A DNA stretch of 62,367 bases from Speluncibacter jeojiensis (GCF_029589495.1 NZ_JAAIVF010000009.1:1-62367), one strand, 5' to 3'; positions 47,756-56,832 are shown, numbered from the stretch's first letter. Numbers and translations: made by a program. Notes: generated from the letters alone by a model not told the origin.

Positions 47756-47971
47756 TCACTGCTGCTTGAGCGTGTGCGCCACCAACGCGTTCGCGTGCCC
47801 GTGTCCCAGCCCGTGCTCGGCCTTGAGCCAGTTCACCAGGTCCATGTGCTTGGCCAGGTCCGAGGTGCGGATCAGCTCGATCCAGTGCTCGATCGGCTGC
47901 CCGTACTTCTTCTCGATGGAGGGGAAGTACGAGACGGGCCCCTTCACGGGTGCTCCGTCTGCTGCGGTCAT
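47756..47971 (-). CDS. DUF4287 domain protein
   Basis: 71 aa. The family pattern is clear: SYFPSIEKKYGQPIEHWIELI and HMDLVNWLKAEHGLGHGHANALVAH. ATG at 47971 with GAGGAG upstream. These proteins are small, helical, of unknown role and sometimes fused to DUF5655. The larger open frame around it is a shadow of neighbouring genes. Confidence 0.88.
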   Translation of the reverse strand: MTAADGAPVKGPVSYFPSIEKKYGQPIEHWIELIRTSDLAKHMDLVNWLKAEHGLGHGHANALVAHTLKQQ

Positions 47972-48045
47972 CGTGGTCTCCTCGGTGCGTGCGGTGATCG
48001 GTCTCGCACAGGTGGACCGTTCCGCGACCGGAAACTCATCGGCGG

Positions 48046-48633
48046 CTACAGCACGAACGGGATCACCCGCTTGGTGCGGCCGATGTAGCGACGGTACGGC
48101 TCGCCGAGGCCCGCGATCAGCACCCGCTCCTCGTGCGGGATCCGCACCACGTACGCGGCCGCGAGCACCAGCACGGTCAGCGGCGACAACCAGTTGGTGT
48201 ACGCGATCGTGAAGCCGAGCGCGCAGATCAGGGCTCCGGTGTAGGAGGGGTGACGGATCCGGCGGTAGAGCCCGGTGTCCACCACGCGCTGACCCGGCGC
48301 GGTCTGCACCCGCACCGTGAACGCCGCACCGAGCTGGTGCACCGCACGCAGCCGCAGACCCTGCCCGCACGCCGCGACCACCAGGCCCGCCGCGAACCAC
48401 CACCAGGCTCCCCTGCCGATCACGGTCGCCGGTACCAGGACACTGATCACCGCTCCCCCGACGTACACCGCCAGCAGGCCGAGTCCGACTGCCGCACCGC
48501 TCCATTCGTCGCGGCTCAGCTCCGGCCGTCCCGGATGGGTGCGCCCGATCCGGTACTCGGAGCCGACGAAGGCGGCGAGCGCGAGCGCCAGCACCACGGA
48601 CGCGGCGGGGTCGGCGACGAACAGCGGGCTCAC
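48046..48633 (-). CDS. Isoprenylcysteine carboxyl methyltransferase-family membrane protein
   Basis: 195 aa from the GTG at 48633. Four to five membrane segments and the family block RVVDTGLYRRIRHPSYTG (about 122-139) with the cofactor site RIPHEER (about 169-175). ICMT/PEMT-like methyltransferases act on lipid or peptide substrates. The start overlaps the LysR stop by GTGA (48630-48633), so it is co-translated with the regulator. Target is unknown. Confidence 0.85.
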   Translation of the reverse strand: MSPLFVADPAASVVLALALAAFVGSEYRIGRTHPGRPELSRDEWSGAAVGLGLLAVYVGGAVISVLVPATVIGRGAWWWFAAGLVVAACGQGLRLRAVHQLGAAFTVRVQTAPGQRVVDTGLYRRIRHPSYTGALICALGFTIAYTNWLSPLTVLVLAAAYVVRIPHEERVLIAGLGEPYRRYIGRTKRVIPFVL

Positions 48634-49553
48634 GGCGCACCGACCGTGCCGTCGTACGGGTCGGCGGCGAGATGTCCGCGGGCGTGGTCGACGAACCGTT
48701 GGACCAGCGGATTGGCCGAGTCCGCCCGCCACGCCAGCGCGGTGGTGACCGGTTCGAGGTCGGCCACCGGCACGTACCGCACCCCGGGCCGGGGGAACGC
48801 CAGTTCTGTGGAGGCTTCGGAGAGTCCGACGGCCTCACCGCTCTGCACCAACCGCATGTACTTCTCCATCGTGGCCGCGGCCGGACCGAGCCGCGGCGGC
48901 TTGCCCCCGCGGTGGTCCATCGCCAGCCAGAAGTCCCGGCACACCTCGTCGTCGGTGGCCGAGACGACCCACGGATCGTCGAACAACTCACTGACCAGCA
49001 CCTCGGATCGCTGCGCGAGCGGGTGGTCCTCGGCGACCACCGCGGCCCGCGGCTGGGTGTAGACCTCCAGGAAGCTGAGCCCCTCGTGGACGAACGGCGG
49101 CTGCACGAACGCCACGTCCACCTCGTTGGTGTTCAAGCCCGCCGACGGGTCCGCGAACGTGTAGTCGGAGTATTCGACCCGCACCTGCGGGTACCGGCGT
49201 TTGAACCCCTGCAGCAACTGGATCGTCGGCTCGATGTAGACCCCGACGATGATGCCGATCCGCAGGATGCCGGCCTGTCCGCGTGCCGCCATCCGGGCGA
49301 CCGCCACCGCCGAGTCGACCGACCGGAGCGTCGCCCGCACCTCGGTCAGGAACCGGGCGCCCACGGGGGTCAGCTCGACGCCGAGCCGACGGCGCCGGAA
49401 CAACTCGACGTCGAGGACCTTCTCCAGGTACTTGATCTGGGCACTGAGCGACGGCTGGGCGATCCGCAGCCGCGCGGCCGCCCGGGTGATGTTTCCCTCC
49501 TCGGCCACGGCCACGAAATACCGCAGGTGGCGCAGCTCGAACGAGCCAGGCAT
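48630..49553 (-). CDS. LysR-family transcriptional regulator
   Basis: 307 aa. HTH at about 1-62 (ELRHLRYFVAVAEEGNITRAA...AQPSLSAQIKYLEKVLDVELF), effector-binding domain from about 90. ATG at 49553. GTGA overlap to the downstream methyltransferase gene; regulation of this gene or of the divergent small membrane protein is likely. Effector unknown. Confidence 0.92.
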   Translation of the reverse strand: MPGSFELRHLRYFVAVAEEGNITRAAARLRIAQPSLSAQIKYLEKVLDVELFRRRRLGVELTPVGARFLTEVRATLRSVDSAVAVARMAARGQAGILRIGIIVGVYIEPTIQLLQGFKRRYPQVRVEYSDYTFADPSAGLNTNEVDVAFVQPPFVHEGLSFLEVYTQPRAAVVAEDHPLAQRSEVLVSELFDDPWVVSATDDEVCRDFWLAMDHRGGKPPRLGPAAATMEKYMRLVQSGEAVGLSEASTELAFPRPGVRYVPVADLEPVTTALAWRADSANPLVQRFVDHARGHLAADPYDGTVGAP

Positions 49554-49702
49554 AGGTACAGGCTATCGCTGTCGCGACTCTTTTGTCTTGGACAGCTCAC
49601 GAAAACCGAGCGAACCTAACGGTATACGCGATGCAGCGTTCACCGGCAGTTACGGAGAACCCGTCCGAGGGCTACCGATCACATCCCCATCAAGGAGCTT
49701 CC

Positions 49703-50104
49703 ATGCGTAACAACTTGTCTGGACTCGCAGGATACGCGCTGGGCCTGCTCGGTATCGCCTGCTACGCGCTCTGGCTCGTCAGCCTGGCCGACGGCATGAG
49801 CGGCGCGATGATCGCCGCCGGTGTGTTGACCGCGGCCCTGCTGGTGCTGGGCGCGGGCCTCCTGGCCGCCACCCTGCGGTGGGACCTGCACTCCACCAAG
49901 GTTGCTGCGCCACACCGCGATCCGCTCGAGCCGGAAACCAGCGCGGAGGACTCGCGTAAGTACGAACTGATCTACCACCACCGCCTGGATCCGCTCCCGC
50001 GCGTGGAGGCCGAACGCCGCGAGTGGCCGCGCACCGAGCGTCGCCCGCTCGCCGAGACCCACCACCGGGAGATGGTCGAAGCGGGGGCACACACGAACAA
50101 CTGA
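49703..50104 (+). CDS. Two-TM membrane protein with charged C-tail
   Basis: 133 aa. Two hydrophobic segments (about 8-27 and 31-54) and a 75-residue soluble tail rich in Glu, Arg and His (LIYHHRLDPLPRVEAERREWPRTERR). AAGGAG eight bases before the ATG. No family recognised; the topology with a charged cytoplasmic tail is common in mycobacterial membrane proteins of unknown role. It is followed by a clear terminator. Confidence 0.75.
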   Translation: MRNNLSGLAGYALGLLGIACYALWLVSLADGMSGAMIAAGVLTAALLVLGAGLLAATLRWDLHSTKVAAPHRDPLEPETSAEDSRKYELIYHHRLDPLPRVEAERREWPRTERRPLAETHHREMVEAGAHTNN

Positions 50105-50154
50105 TCGAACTCCGCGACGGTGAGATGGGGCGACAGCCGTCGACGTGACACTTC

Positions 50155-50189
50155 AGGGCCGGTACGCACGAGGGGTGCGCACCGGCCCT
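50155..50189. terminator. Terminator between convergent genes
   Basis: Stem AGGGCCGGT with complement ACCGGCCCT, extended by CGCAC/GTGCG after a single mismatch; a four-base loop. It lies 51 bases past the stop at 50104 and 48 before the stop at 50237. Confidence 0.7.
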
Positions 50190-50236
50190 GTGTGATGCTC
50201 CGCGAAGTGTGACGCTCCTCCGGGAGGACGCGAGGT

Positions 50237-50929
50237 TCAGTCGTCGAGCACCGCGATGACCCGCGGGAACAGCACGTTGTTCTCCTTGTGCACGTGCATG
50301 TGCAGGTCCGTCTCGATCTCCTCGAGCCCCGCAAGCATCGCCGTGTAGGAGGCGCACGCGTCCTCAGGCGGGGTGAAGCCGCCGGTGATCTCCCTCAGGT
50401 CCGCGAGCAACTCACCCGCCCGGTCGTGCTCGGCGATCATCGCCTCCACCTGCAGGATCAGCCGATCCTTGACCGCGACGTCCATCTCGGGATCGAGGTC
50501 GCCGAACACCGGGAACAGGTCGATCTCCTCGCGGCGCAGATGCGGTTCTACGTCCTCGCGCAGTTCCGCGAAGTCCTGGCGCACGCGGGCCAGCTCCGGG
50601 TGGTTCGCCCCGTGCACACCGGCCACCTTGTCGATCAGCGCGGTCATCCGCGGATACTCGCTCCACGCGAACGCGTGATGGGTCGACTCGATGTGGCCGG
50701 CCAGTCCGGGGATGTCCATCGACGACCACTCCGGCGGCGACGACGCCGGCCCGCTCTCCAACGCCGCGATCACCTCCGCCAGCGAGACGCCCTCCGCGGC
50801 GGCGGCCGCGGCGAGCGGACGGTTTCCGCCACAGCAATAGTCCAGGCCGAACGACTCGAGGATCCGCGTCCGCGCGGGATCTTCGGTCACCAGGTCGCCC
50901 AGTGTGGTCTCCGGCGTGATCGACGGCAT
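50237..50929 (-). CDS. ric: Iron-sulfur cluster repair di-iron protein (RIC, ScdA/YtfE)
   Basis: 230 aa. N-terminal DUF542 with YCCGGNRPL (Cys32-Cys33) and a C-terminal hemerythrin-like domain with His ligands in HIESTHHAFAW, HLRREE, EHDRAGE and HVHKENNVLFPR. RIC proteins repair nitric oxide or oxidative damage to Fe-S clusters. ATG at 50929 with GGGAGG five bases upstream. The genome's oxygen-sensitive class I fumarase is a reasonable client, by inference. Confidence 0.93.
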   Translation of the reverse strand: MPSITPETTLGDLVTEDPARTRILESFGLDYCCGGNRPLAAAAAAEGVSLAEVIAALESGPASSPPEWSSMDIPGLAGHIESTHHAFAWSEYPRMTALIDKVAGVHGANHPELARVRQDFAELREDVEPHLRREEIDLFPVFGDLDPEMDVAVKDRLILQVEAMIAEHDRAGELLADLREITGGFTPPEDACASYTAMLAGLEEIETDLHMHVHKENNVLFPRVIAVLDD

Positions 50930-51012
50930 GTAGACCTCCCTCTCCAGATGTCCTCGATCATCGGCCGACCGGCGGTCGCGCGCAACGTCGTCGTGGTGCG
51001 CGCCACCGACCG

Positions 51013-52371
51013 TCACCGGCGCAGCACGCGGCCGACGGCGTCGATCGACTCGCCGAGGATCGCGGCGTAGCGGTCGGGATCGGGCAGCACGGCACGGCCG
51101 GAATGCGCCGAGACCGTCACGGTGTCACCGATGCCGTAGACGCCGTGGGTCAGCGCCATCGCCGACGACAGCGCCGGGAAGCCCGCCGTCAGCAGGACCC
51201 GTCCGCCCAGCAACGACAGGTCAGCCGCGCCACGATCGACACTGGTCAGGACCGTGTGCCCCGACACCGCCTCGGGCGCCCGGTCGACCGCCTGGCCCGC
51301 GATACCCGCGTGCAGCAGCGCGGCGGGCAGCACGTCGAGGGTCCGCTCCTGACGGCGCACCAACTCGTGCGCCGACCTGACCCGGCGCCCGGCCAGCACG
51401 GTGGCGATCTGTCCGGCACGCACCTCGAGGTCCGGCTCGTCGGGGAACAGGTCGACCGAGATGTTGCGGAAGTTGTTGCGGGACAGTACCGGCGACGACT
51501 GAGCGACCGAATCGGCGACGGTGACCTCCGCGCCCAGTCGCGGAACATGCGGGCTCCCGTGTTCGGCCAGATACCGCGGCAGCGCGAGCGAGATCGCGGT
51601 CAGCGCGGCGACGGTCACCGTCACTCCCTCGGCCCGCAGTGCCGACAGCGGACGGACCACCACGCGCAGGTCGTGCCGCGGCCCGGGCGGACTGTTCAGC
51701 GCGGTCGGCGGGCGAGACGCGAGCGGGGCGGGCAGTTCGCCGCGCTCGACCAGCGCACACTCGTCGCGGTGCGCGCGGAACGCCTCCACTCCGCGCACCA
51801 CCAACCCGGCGCCCTGGCCGGGCAGGCGCAGCACCGCCCGCGTCAGCGTCGTGGGCGTCGTCGGGACCGCCAGGTGCTCCGGCGGCGGCTGGTCCGCCGG
51901 TTCCGGGCCGAACAGCGCCCGGGCGATCGCGGCCGCGCGCCGTCCGTCCGCCAGTGCGTGCGAGAGCTGCAGCACCGCGACCACCGCCGGTGCGTCGGCA
52001 CATCCCGGCACGCCGCGCACCGCCCGGTACAGGTGCAGCCGCCACGGGCTGACCCGCGCGTCGACTCCGTCCCCGAGCCGGCGGGCGACGTCGTCCAGAC
52101 AACGCTGCCAGGTCGGATCCTCGAGCGGATGCTCCACCAGTTGGTCGTCGCCGAACTCGCGGGTGACCCAGTAGGGGTAGTCCAGGTGCGCGGGCACGTC
52201 CTCGACCCGCACGCGCAGGTCCGGGATCGACCACGTCCGGCCGGCCACGAAGTCGCGCACCGAGGTCCAGGACGCGCCGAGGTCCTCGAACGCATAGAGC
52301 AGGTACTGATCGTTCGGCATCCGCGCGGACGCCCAGTACAGCTGCGCGTCCCGCGGGCTCATCTGTGCCAC
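51013..52371 (-). CDS. WS/DGAT-family acyltransferase-like protein, degenerate motif
   Basis: 452 aa of the WS/DGAT length and layout. The acyltransferase motif is LSHALADG (about 136-143), so the first His of HHxxxDG is Ser; the second His, Asp and Gly are kept. The C-terminal part has RNNFRNISVDLFPDEP and the late STQ-type segment typical of the family's second domain. It may be active (the second His is catalytic) or have changed role. ATG at 52371. Divergent from the 52520 gene (148-base spacer). A second WS/DGAT lies in the element at 951. Confidence 0.8.
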   Translation of the reverse strand: MAQMSPRDAQLYWASARMPNDQYLLYAFEDLGASWTSVRDFVAGRTWSIPDLRVRVEDVPAHLDYPYWVTREFGDDQLVEHPLEDPTWQRCLDDVARRLGDGVDARVSPWRLHLYRAVRGVPGCADAPAVVAVLQLSHALADGRRAAAIARALFGPEPADQPPPEHLAVPTTPTTLTRAVLRLPGQGAGLVVRGVEAFRAHRDECALVERGELPAPLASRPPTALNSPPGPRHDLRVVVRPLSALRAEGVTVTVAALTAISLALPRYLAEHGSPHVPRLGAEVTVADSVAQSSPVLSRNNFRNISVDLFPDEPDLEVRAGQIATVLAGRRVRSAHELVRRQERTLDVLPAALLHAGIAGQAVDRAPEAVSGHTVLTSVDRGAADLSLLGGRVLLTAGFPALSSAMALTHGVYGIGDTVTVSAHSGRAVLPDPDRYAAILGESIDAVGRVLRR

Positions 52372-52519
52372 GACACCACCGTAGGCACGCGGCGACGGCG
52401 GCCGTCACGCAGGTGGGAACGCCCTCGCAAACCATTGCCACCGGGCCCGCGGGCGAGGATGGTGGACGGTGACCGGCGGCGCCGCCGGGGCGCTGCCCCC
52501 GAGCAGAAGGGGGTGGAAC

Positions 52520-53140
52520 GTGTACGCACGCTCTACCACGATTCACGCGCATACGTCGGCGATCGATCAAGGCATCCTCCACGTGCGCAACTCCGTGATG
52601 CCGGAGTTGACGGACATCGAGGGGTGTCTGGGACTGTCCCTGTTGGTCGACCGCGACTCCGGTCGCTGCATCGCCACCAGTTCGTGGCGCGACGAGGACT
52701 CGCTGCGCGCCAGCGAGGGTCCGGTTCGCGAGCTGCGTGACCAGTCGGCGGCGATGTTCAAGGGCACCACCGAGGTTCAGCGTTGGGACATCGCGGCGCT
52801 GCACCGCGACCACCGGACCGCGCGCGGCGCATGTGTCCGCGTCACCTGGCTGAAGGCCGAGCCGAGCCGGATGGACCGGGCCGTCGACGTGTACAAGATG
52901 GGCCTGGTCCCGCGGATGGAGGATCTCGAGGGATTCTGCAGTGCGAGCCTGATGGTCGATCACGCGGCCGGGCGGGCGGTGTCCTCGGCGACTTTCGACA
53001 GCATGGACGCCATGCGGCGTGGCCGTGAGGCCGCAGAGTCCATCCGAACCGAGGGCCTGCGCGACATGGGCGCCGAGCAGTTGGAGGCCTGCGAATTCGA
53101 GCTCGCGATCGCGCACCTGCACGTGCCGGAGATGGCCTGA
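52520..53140 (+). CDS. Two-domain ABM-like (dimeric alpha-beta barrel) protein
   Basis: 206 aa. Two similar halves, each with the pattern of a antibiotic-biosynthesis-monooxygenase-type ferredoxin-like fold: GCLGLSLLVDRDSGRCIATSSWRDEDSLRASE (about 34-65) and GFCSASLMVDHAAGRAVSSATFDSMDAMRRGR (about 133-165). GTG at 52520 after AGAAGGGGG; ATG is not available near. Possibly a heme or quinone-interacting enzyme or stress protein. No cofactor motif is decisive. Confidence 0.75.
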   Translation: MYARSTTIHAHTSAIDQGILHVRNSVMPELTDIEGCLGLSLLVDRDSGRCIATSSWRDEDSLRASEGPVRELRDQSAAMFKGTTEVQRWDIAALHRDHRTARGACVRVTWLKAEPSRMDRAVDVYKMGLVPRMEDLEGFCSASLMVDHAAGRAVSSATFDSMDAMRRGREAAESIRTEGLRDMGAEQLEACEFELAIAHLHVPEMA

Positions 53141-53309
53141 ACGACACGATGATCTGAACACCTGTTGACACGGCCGACCGCGCACCGCCGCGGCCGGCCT
53201 CGTCACGGCCCGGAATGCTTGCCGGTGCGCCCATGAACTTCGCCGGTGCAACGAATTGCGGCTGTTGATCGATAGATCGGGTGAATGTCCGCACTACCCG
53301 AGGAGAGCC

Positions 53310-53726
53310 ATGCGACAGCGCACCCGCCGCGTCACCCGCCTCGCCGCGACCGCGGTGCTGACCGGGTCCATCGTCACCACCGCCGGAGCGGGGGTGGCAC
53401 TCGCGGATTCGTGGCCGACACCGCCGCCCTACCCGACTCCGACCGCACCGTACGAGACCGCGGACTTCCTGACTCCGGCCGACCCCGGCTACTGGAACCC
53501 GTTCGTCAGCGCCGACAGGCTGACCTCGCCGTTCGGCACCAGCACCAAGATCGTGTGCGAGAGCTTCCACGGGGTCAAGCTCGACTGCTGGCAGGCCGAC
53601 CTCCAGGGCAATCCGCACAAGCTGGTCCAACTGCCGCTGGACTTCCCCGGGTCCACCGGGGCGGGCCTTCCCGGCGGCGGGCCGGGCCACTTCGTCTACC
53701 CGTTCTGGTCGGCGCCGTCTGCCTGA
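53310..53726 (+). CDS. Small secreted protein, unknown
   Basis: 138 aa. Signal peptide 1-33 (RLAATAVLTGSIVTTAGAG, cleavage at ALA-DS). The mature part is Pro/Tyr-rich at first (WPTPPPYPTPTAPYE) and then has two Cys (VCESFHGVKLDCWQ) and a Gly-rich end. ATG at 53310 after AGGAGAG. Resembles the general class of small disulfide-stabilised exported proteins of mycolata. Its 3' end overlaps a leftward gene by 31 bases. Confidence 0.75.
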   Translation: MRQRTRRVTRLAATAVLTGSIVTTAGAGVALADSWPTPPPYPTPTAPYETADFLTPADPGYWNPFVSADRLTSPFGTSTKIVCESFHGVKLDCWQADLQGNPHKLVQLPLDFPGSTGAGLPGGGPGHFVYPFWSAPSA

Positions 53727-53911
53727 GCGGCACGGCCTGTGGACCGGCGCTCGACGAACCACATCATCGTGATGAACAACGCCGTCGCGACCGCACCGCT
53801 GACCGCCGCCGAGCCGAGACTCCGATGCGACGGCCACACCAGAAGCGCGGTCCACATCACGTAGAAGACGACGGCCCTCGCACACAGCGATTTCAGCGAA
53901 AGCACTCTCAT
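53696..53911 (-). CDS. Small two-TM membrane protein
   Basis: 71 aa with hydrophobic segments about 12-26 and 32-52 and a basic tail. GAGGGG eight bases before the ATG at 53911. Its 3' end overlaps the opposite secreted-protein gene (31 bp). No recognised family. Confidence 0.55.
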   Translation of the reverse strand: MRVLSLKSLCARAVVFYVMWTALLVWPSHRSLGSAAVSGAVATALFITMMWFVERRSTGRAAQADGADQNG

Positions 53912-54004
53912 CGTGGATCACCCCTCGATTGACTGTCACCCGAATGTTATTCGATCGGTGCCGCCAGTTCCTTTGAACAAGAGGCGAAGACGTCGAGGGT
54001 TCGG

Positions 54005-54493
54005 TCAGCTGTACAGGCGCGCGATCAGCGCGTCGATGTTCTCGCGCACCCGGCCGACCTTCTCCTCGTCCGTGAGGTTCTCGCGATAACGGTTGCCCAG
54101 CGCAGGCCGCTTCTTGTTGCGCGCGTAGAGCGAACAGGCGAGGTCGGTGCACATGTAGGTGCCGATCGAGTTGCCCTTGCGGCCAGACTCGCCGGCCTTG
54201 TGCGCAGTCATCAGCGACACCCCGCCGCCGGTGTGCGTGGTCATACAGATCGTGCACATCTGAGCCTTGCCCGACCCGCCGGTCTCGAAGCGCATGGCGA
54301 TGCCGACCAGGCGGTCGTCCTGCGGCACCACGACATAGCCCCGGCCGGGATACGACGGGTCGGTCCACCCGAGAAAGTCCAGGTCGTTCCACGGGCGAGC
54401 GTCGAGATCGCGCGGCACCGGCAGGCGCTTCGCGTCGCCCTTGGAGCAGTTGACGAACGACGAGCGGATGTCACGTTCGGTGATCGGGTCCAT
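54005..54493 (-). CDS. FBP-domain (EF-G-binding, FusB-like) protein
   Basis: 162 aa with the C-terminal treble-clef zinc finger of the FBP family: MCTICMTTHTGGG (CxxC, about 80-83) and MCTDLACSLY (CxxxxC, about 114-119). The N-terminal helical half starts ITERDIRSSFVNCSKGDAKRL. FusB/FusC proteins bind elongation factor G and release it from the fusidic-acid-stalled ribosome; actinobacterial homologues are not proven resistance factors. ATG at 54493. Downstream of the YhgE gene and separated by the palindrome at 54598. Confidence 0.88.
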   Translation of the reverse strand: MDPITERDIRSSFVNCSKGDAKRLPVPRDLDARPWNDLDFLGWTDPSYPGRGYVVVPQDDRLVGIAMRFETGGSGKAQMCTICMTTHTGGGVSLMTAHKAGESGRKGNSIGTYMCTDLACSLYARNKKRPALGNRYRENLTDEEKVGRVRENIDALIARLYS

Positions 54494-54597
54494 GGCGGCA
54501 GTCTTCTTCCGGTCGGGGGCGTGGCGATCCCAGGGTACGAATCGACCGTGAGTGGCGGCAACGAGTTTTCCGGCCGGCGGCGGCGTGACCGGGTCGC

Positions 54598-54654
54598 CGA
54601 ACGGGCGGTTGTGCGGGACGCCACTCGACGTTTGCCCGGACAACCGCCCGCTCG
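54598..54654. repeat. Dispersed palindrome, copy 1 (terminator-like)
   Basis: Arms 54598-54612 and 54640-54654, 15 bp with one mismatch, about 27-base loop. The core CGAACGGGCGGTTGTGCGG is shared (one base different) with the copy at 56833. Lies 4 bases after the YhgE gene stop, so it may act as its terminator. Confidence 0.75.
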
Positions 54655-54657
54655 AGG

Positions 54658-56583
54658 TCAGTACGCCATGCTGTGCTGCGCCTCCAAGGTCCGCTCGGTA
54701 TGGGCATTCATCGCCCGGCCGGGCTTGTGCGGGTAGCGGTTCCACCCGCGTTGGATGAACAGATACTGCAGCCCGATGGCGGCCGCGGCGATCGCGACCA
54801 TCACCAGCACTGCCGAGCCGAATCCCTGCCCATCACTGAAGGCCGCCATCAGCCCCTTGCGCATGTACGTCATCGGCGCGATGGGGTGCAGCCACCGGAA
54901 CGGCGCCGGGACCGTCTCGATCATCCACACGCCACCGAACGCGAAGGTCTGCAGCATCAGCACCGCGAGCGAGACGAGCGTGCCGGCGATGTAGCCGAAC
55001 ACCGTGTATGCCAGGCCCACCAGCGACATCGCCATCACGGTGCCGACCGCGACGACCACCAGCAGCTGCGGGATGTTCGCCGGTGACGGAGCCGGCGACA
55101 GGATCAGCCACATGCTCGCGGTGACCGCCGCCATGGCCACCACCGAGATGAAGCCGACGGCGAGCAGCCGACGGAAGAGCCGGTAGCCGCTACTCCTGCC
55201 CGACAGGTCCTGGGCCGGGTCGCGGTCGGCGCGGAAGGTCATCCACACCACGAGCGCAGCCAGCACGCTGGCGATGGCCAGCATCGCGGGCGCGACGCCC
55301 GGGCCGAGGTCCTGGGCGCGCGCAAGGTTGTGCGCGTCGGAGACCACCGGGGTCGACACCAGCGAAGCAAGGCTCGTGCGCACGGTGGGGTTGTTCAGGT
55401 CCGGCACCTGCTTGACGCCCGCCGCCAGGCCGGCGTCGAGCTGACCCGCGCCCGTATCGAGCCGATGCGCCCCGTCCGCCAGTTGGGTCGAGCCGTCGGC
55501 GACGCGCCCGACGCCCGCGTCCAGCTGGTCGAGCCCGGCGGAGAGACGATCTGCCCCGGCCTTGAGGTCGCCGCTCCCGGCCACCAGCTTGTCGACGCCG
55601 GAGCGGTAGTCGGCGGCGGGATCGGTCAGCTGCCGGGTGATCTCGTGACTACCGGCGCGAAGGCGCTGCAGCCCGTCGAGCAACTCGTCGACCATCCCGA
55701 GCACCTGGGCGCCCTGCTGGCCGATCGGTCCGGGGAGCGCGGCCAGCTGCCGGTGCAGCGCCGCCGCCTGGGCCGCCAGGTCGCCGCTGTCGTCGACCTT
55801 CGAGACCAGTTGGTCGATGCCGTCGGAGAGTTGCCGCGCACCCGCGCCGAGCGTGTCGGTGCCGGCCTGCAGGGTTCCCAGCCCGTCCTTGAGCTGACCG
55901 GCGCCCGCCGCCAGGTCGTGCCCGCCCTTGGTTGCCTCGGCCATGCCCGGCGCCAGGTCGCGGGTCACACCGGTGTGCAGCTGGTCCGCGCCGTCGACAA
56001 GCTGCCCGGTGCCATCCTTGAGTTGACCGGCGCCGTCGGCGGCGGTGCGCAGACCGTTGCCGACCGAGTTCAGCCCGACCAGCACGGTGTCGGCCACCTG
56101 CGTCGAGACACCGGAGAGCACGGCCTTGTCGATTTCGGACATCACCTGCTTGCCGATCGGCCCCGAGTAGGTCGCGGTGTTGTCGTTGAAGGTGACGTCG
56201 ATCTGCGCCGGCGCATGCGTCGTCTTGCCGATGTTCGCAATGGTCCGCGAGAAGTCCCGCGGGATCTCGATCGCGAAGTAGTACTTGCCGTCGCGCACAC
56301 CGGCCTGGGCCTGATCGTGATCGACCTGCTTCCAATCCAGCGCGCCGGACTCGAGCAGCTGCGCGGTCACGTCGCGGCCGGCATGGATCGCCTCGGCGCC
56401 CTGGCCGACCGGCTGATCGGAGTCGACCAGCGCCACCGGCAGCTGGTCGACCTTGTGCGTCGGGTCCCACATCGCCCACATGTAGACGGCGGAGAACGCG
56501 AGCGGCAGCGTGACGCACACCGCCAGCACGATCCGGACCACCCGCGAGCGCAACCAGCGCGGGGAGAAGTACGACAACGACAT
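54658..56583 (-). CDS. YhgE/Pip-family membrane exporter-like protein
   Basis: 641 aa. A membrane segment near 15-35, an extracytoplasmic body with long heptad-like GAxxLxxGxxxL repeats (about 200-400, e.g. GAGQLKDGLGTLQAGTDTLG), and a C-terminal ABC-2-like domain of about five membrane segments (about 440-610). YhgE/Pip proteins act in cell-wall or phage-infection contexts, and related proteins partner with ABC ATPases; none is adjacent here. ATG at 56583 with GGAG-like site upstream. A TetR-type palindrome lies 78-92 bases before it. Confidence 0.9.
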   Translation of the reverse strand: MSLSYFSPRWLRSRVVRIVLAVCVTLPLAFSAVYMWAMWDPTHKVDQLPVALVDSDQPVGQGAEAIHAGRDVTAQLLESGALDWKQVDHDQAQAGVRDGKYYFAIEIPRDFSRTIANIGKTTHAPAQIDVTFNDNTATYSGPIGKQVMSEIDKAVLSGVSTQVADTVLVGLNSVGNGLRTAADGAGQLKDGTGQLVDGADQLHTGVTRDLAPGMAEATKGGHDLAAGAGQLKDGLGTLQAGTDTLGAGARQLSDGIDQLVSKVDDSGDLAAQAAALHRQLAALPGPIGQQGAQVLGMVDELLDGLQRLRAGSHEITRQLTDPAADYRSGVDKLVAGSGDLKAGADRLSAGLDQLDAGVGRVADGSTQLADGAHRLDTGAGQLDAGLAAGVKQVPDLNNPTVRTSLASLVSTPVVSDAHNLARAQDLGPGVAPAMLAIASVLAALVVWMTFRADRDPAQDLSGRSSGYRLFRRLLAVGFISVVAMAAVTASMWLILSPAPSPANIPQLLVVVAVGTVMAMSLVGLAYTVFGYIAGTLVSLAVLMLQTFAFGGVWMIETVPAPFRWLHPIAPMTYMRKGLMAAFSDGQGFGSAVLVMVAIAAAAIGLQYLFIQRGWNRYPHKPGRAMNAHTERTLEAQHSMAY

Positions 56584-56660
56584 CCGTCAGCTCCGACCAT
56601 GAGTGCGTGGATCGACAACGCCGCCGACGGTGGGGCGGTGCTGCCGTAAAGGAATTGAAC

Positions 56661-56675
56661 GTAACCGATGGTTAC
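56661..56675. promoter_or_regulatory. Probable TetR-type operator upstream of YhgE gene
   Basis: GTAACC-GAT-GGTTAC, a perfect 6-bp inverted repeat with three-base spacer, in an AT-richer part 78 bases ahead of the YhgE ATG. TetR-family repressors commonly use this form. No regulator gene is adjacent; the TetR gene at 60931 is 4 kb away. Confidence 0.6.
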
Positions 56676-56832
56676 ATGTTCGACGCCGGGTCCGACAGGG
56701 CCGAACTCCCAATTCGGCCTCCGGCCCGGCCGCTAGCATGAACGACCGTCCAGTTCGTTTTGCGAGACTACCGGTCACAGACAATGTCGTCTCCACGGGG
56801 TCGGCCCATCCGGTGCGCGTCCCCCACGCACA

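Noticed and set aside
51221-53251. 676-aa leftward frame over the WS/DGAT-like and ABM-like genes
   Set aside because: It crosses a divergent promoter region and two real genes; Arg/Gly-rich shadow.
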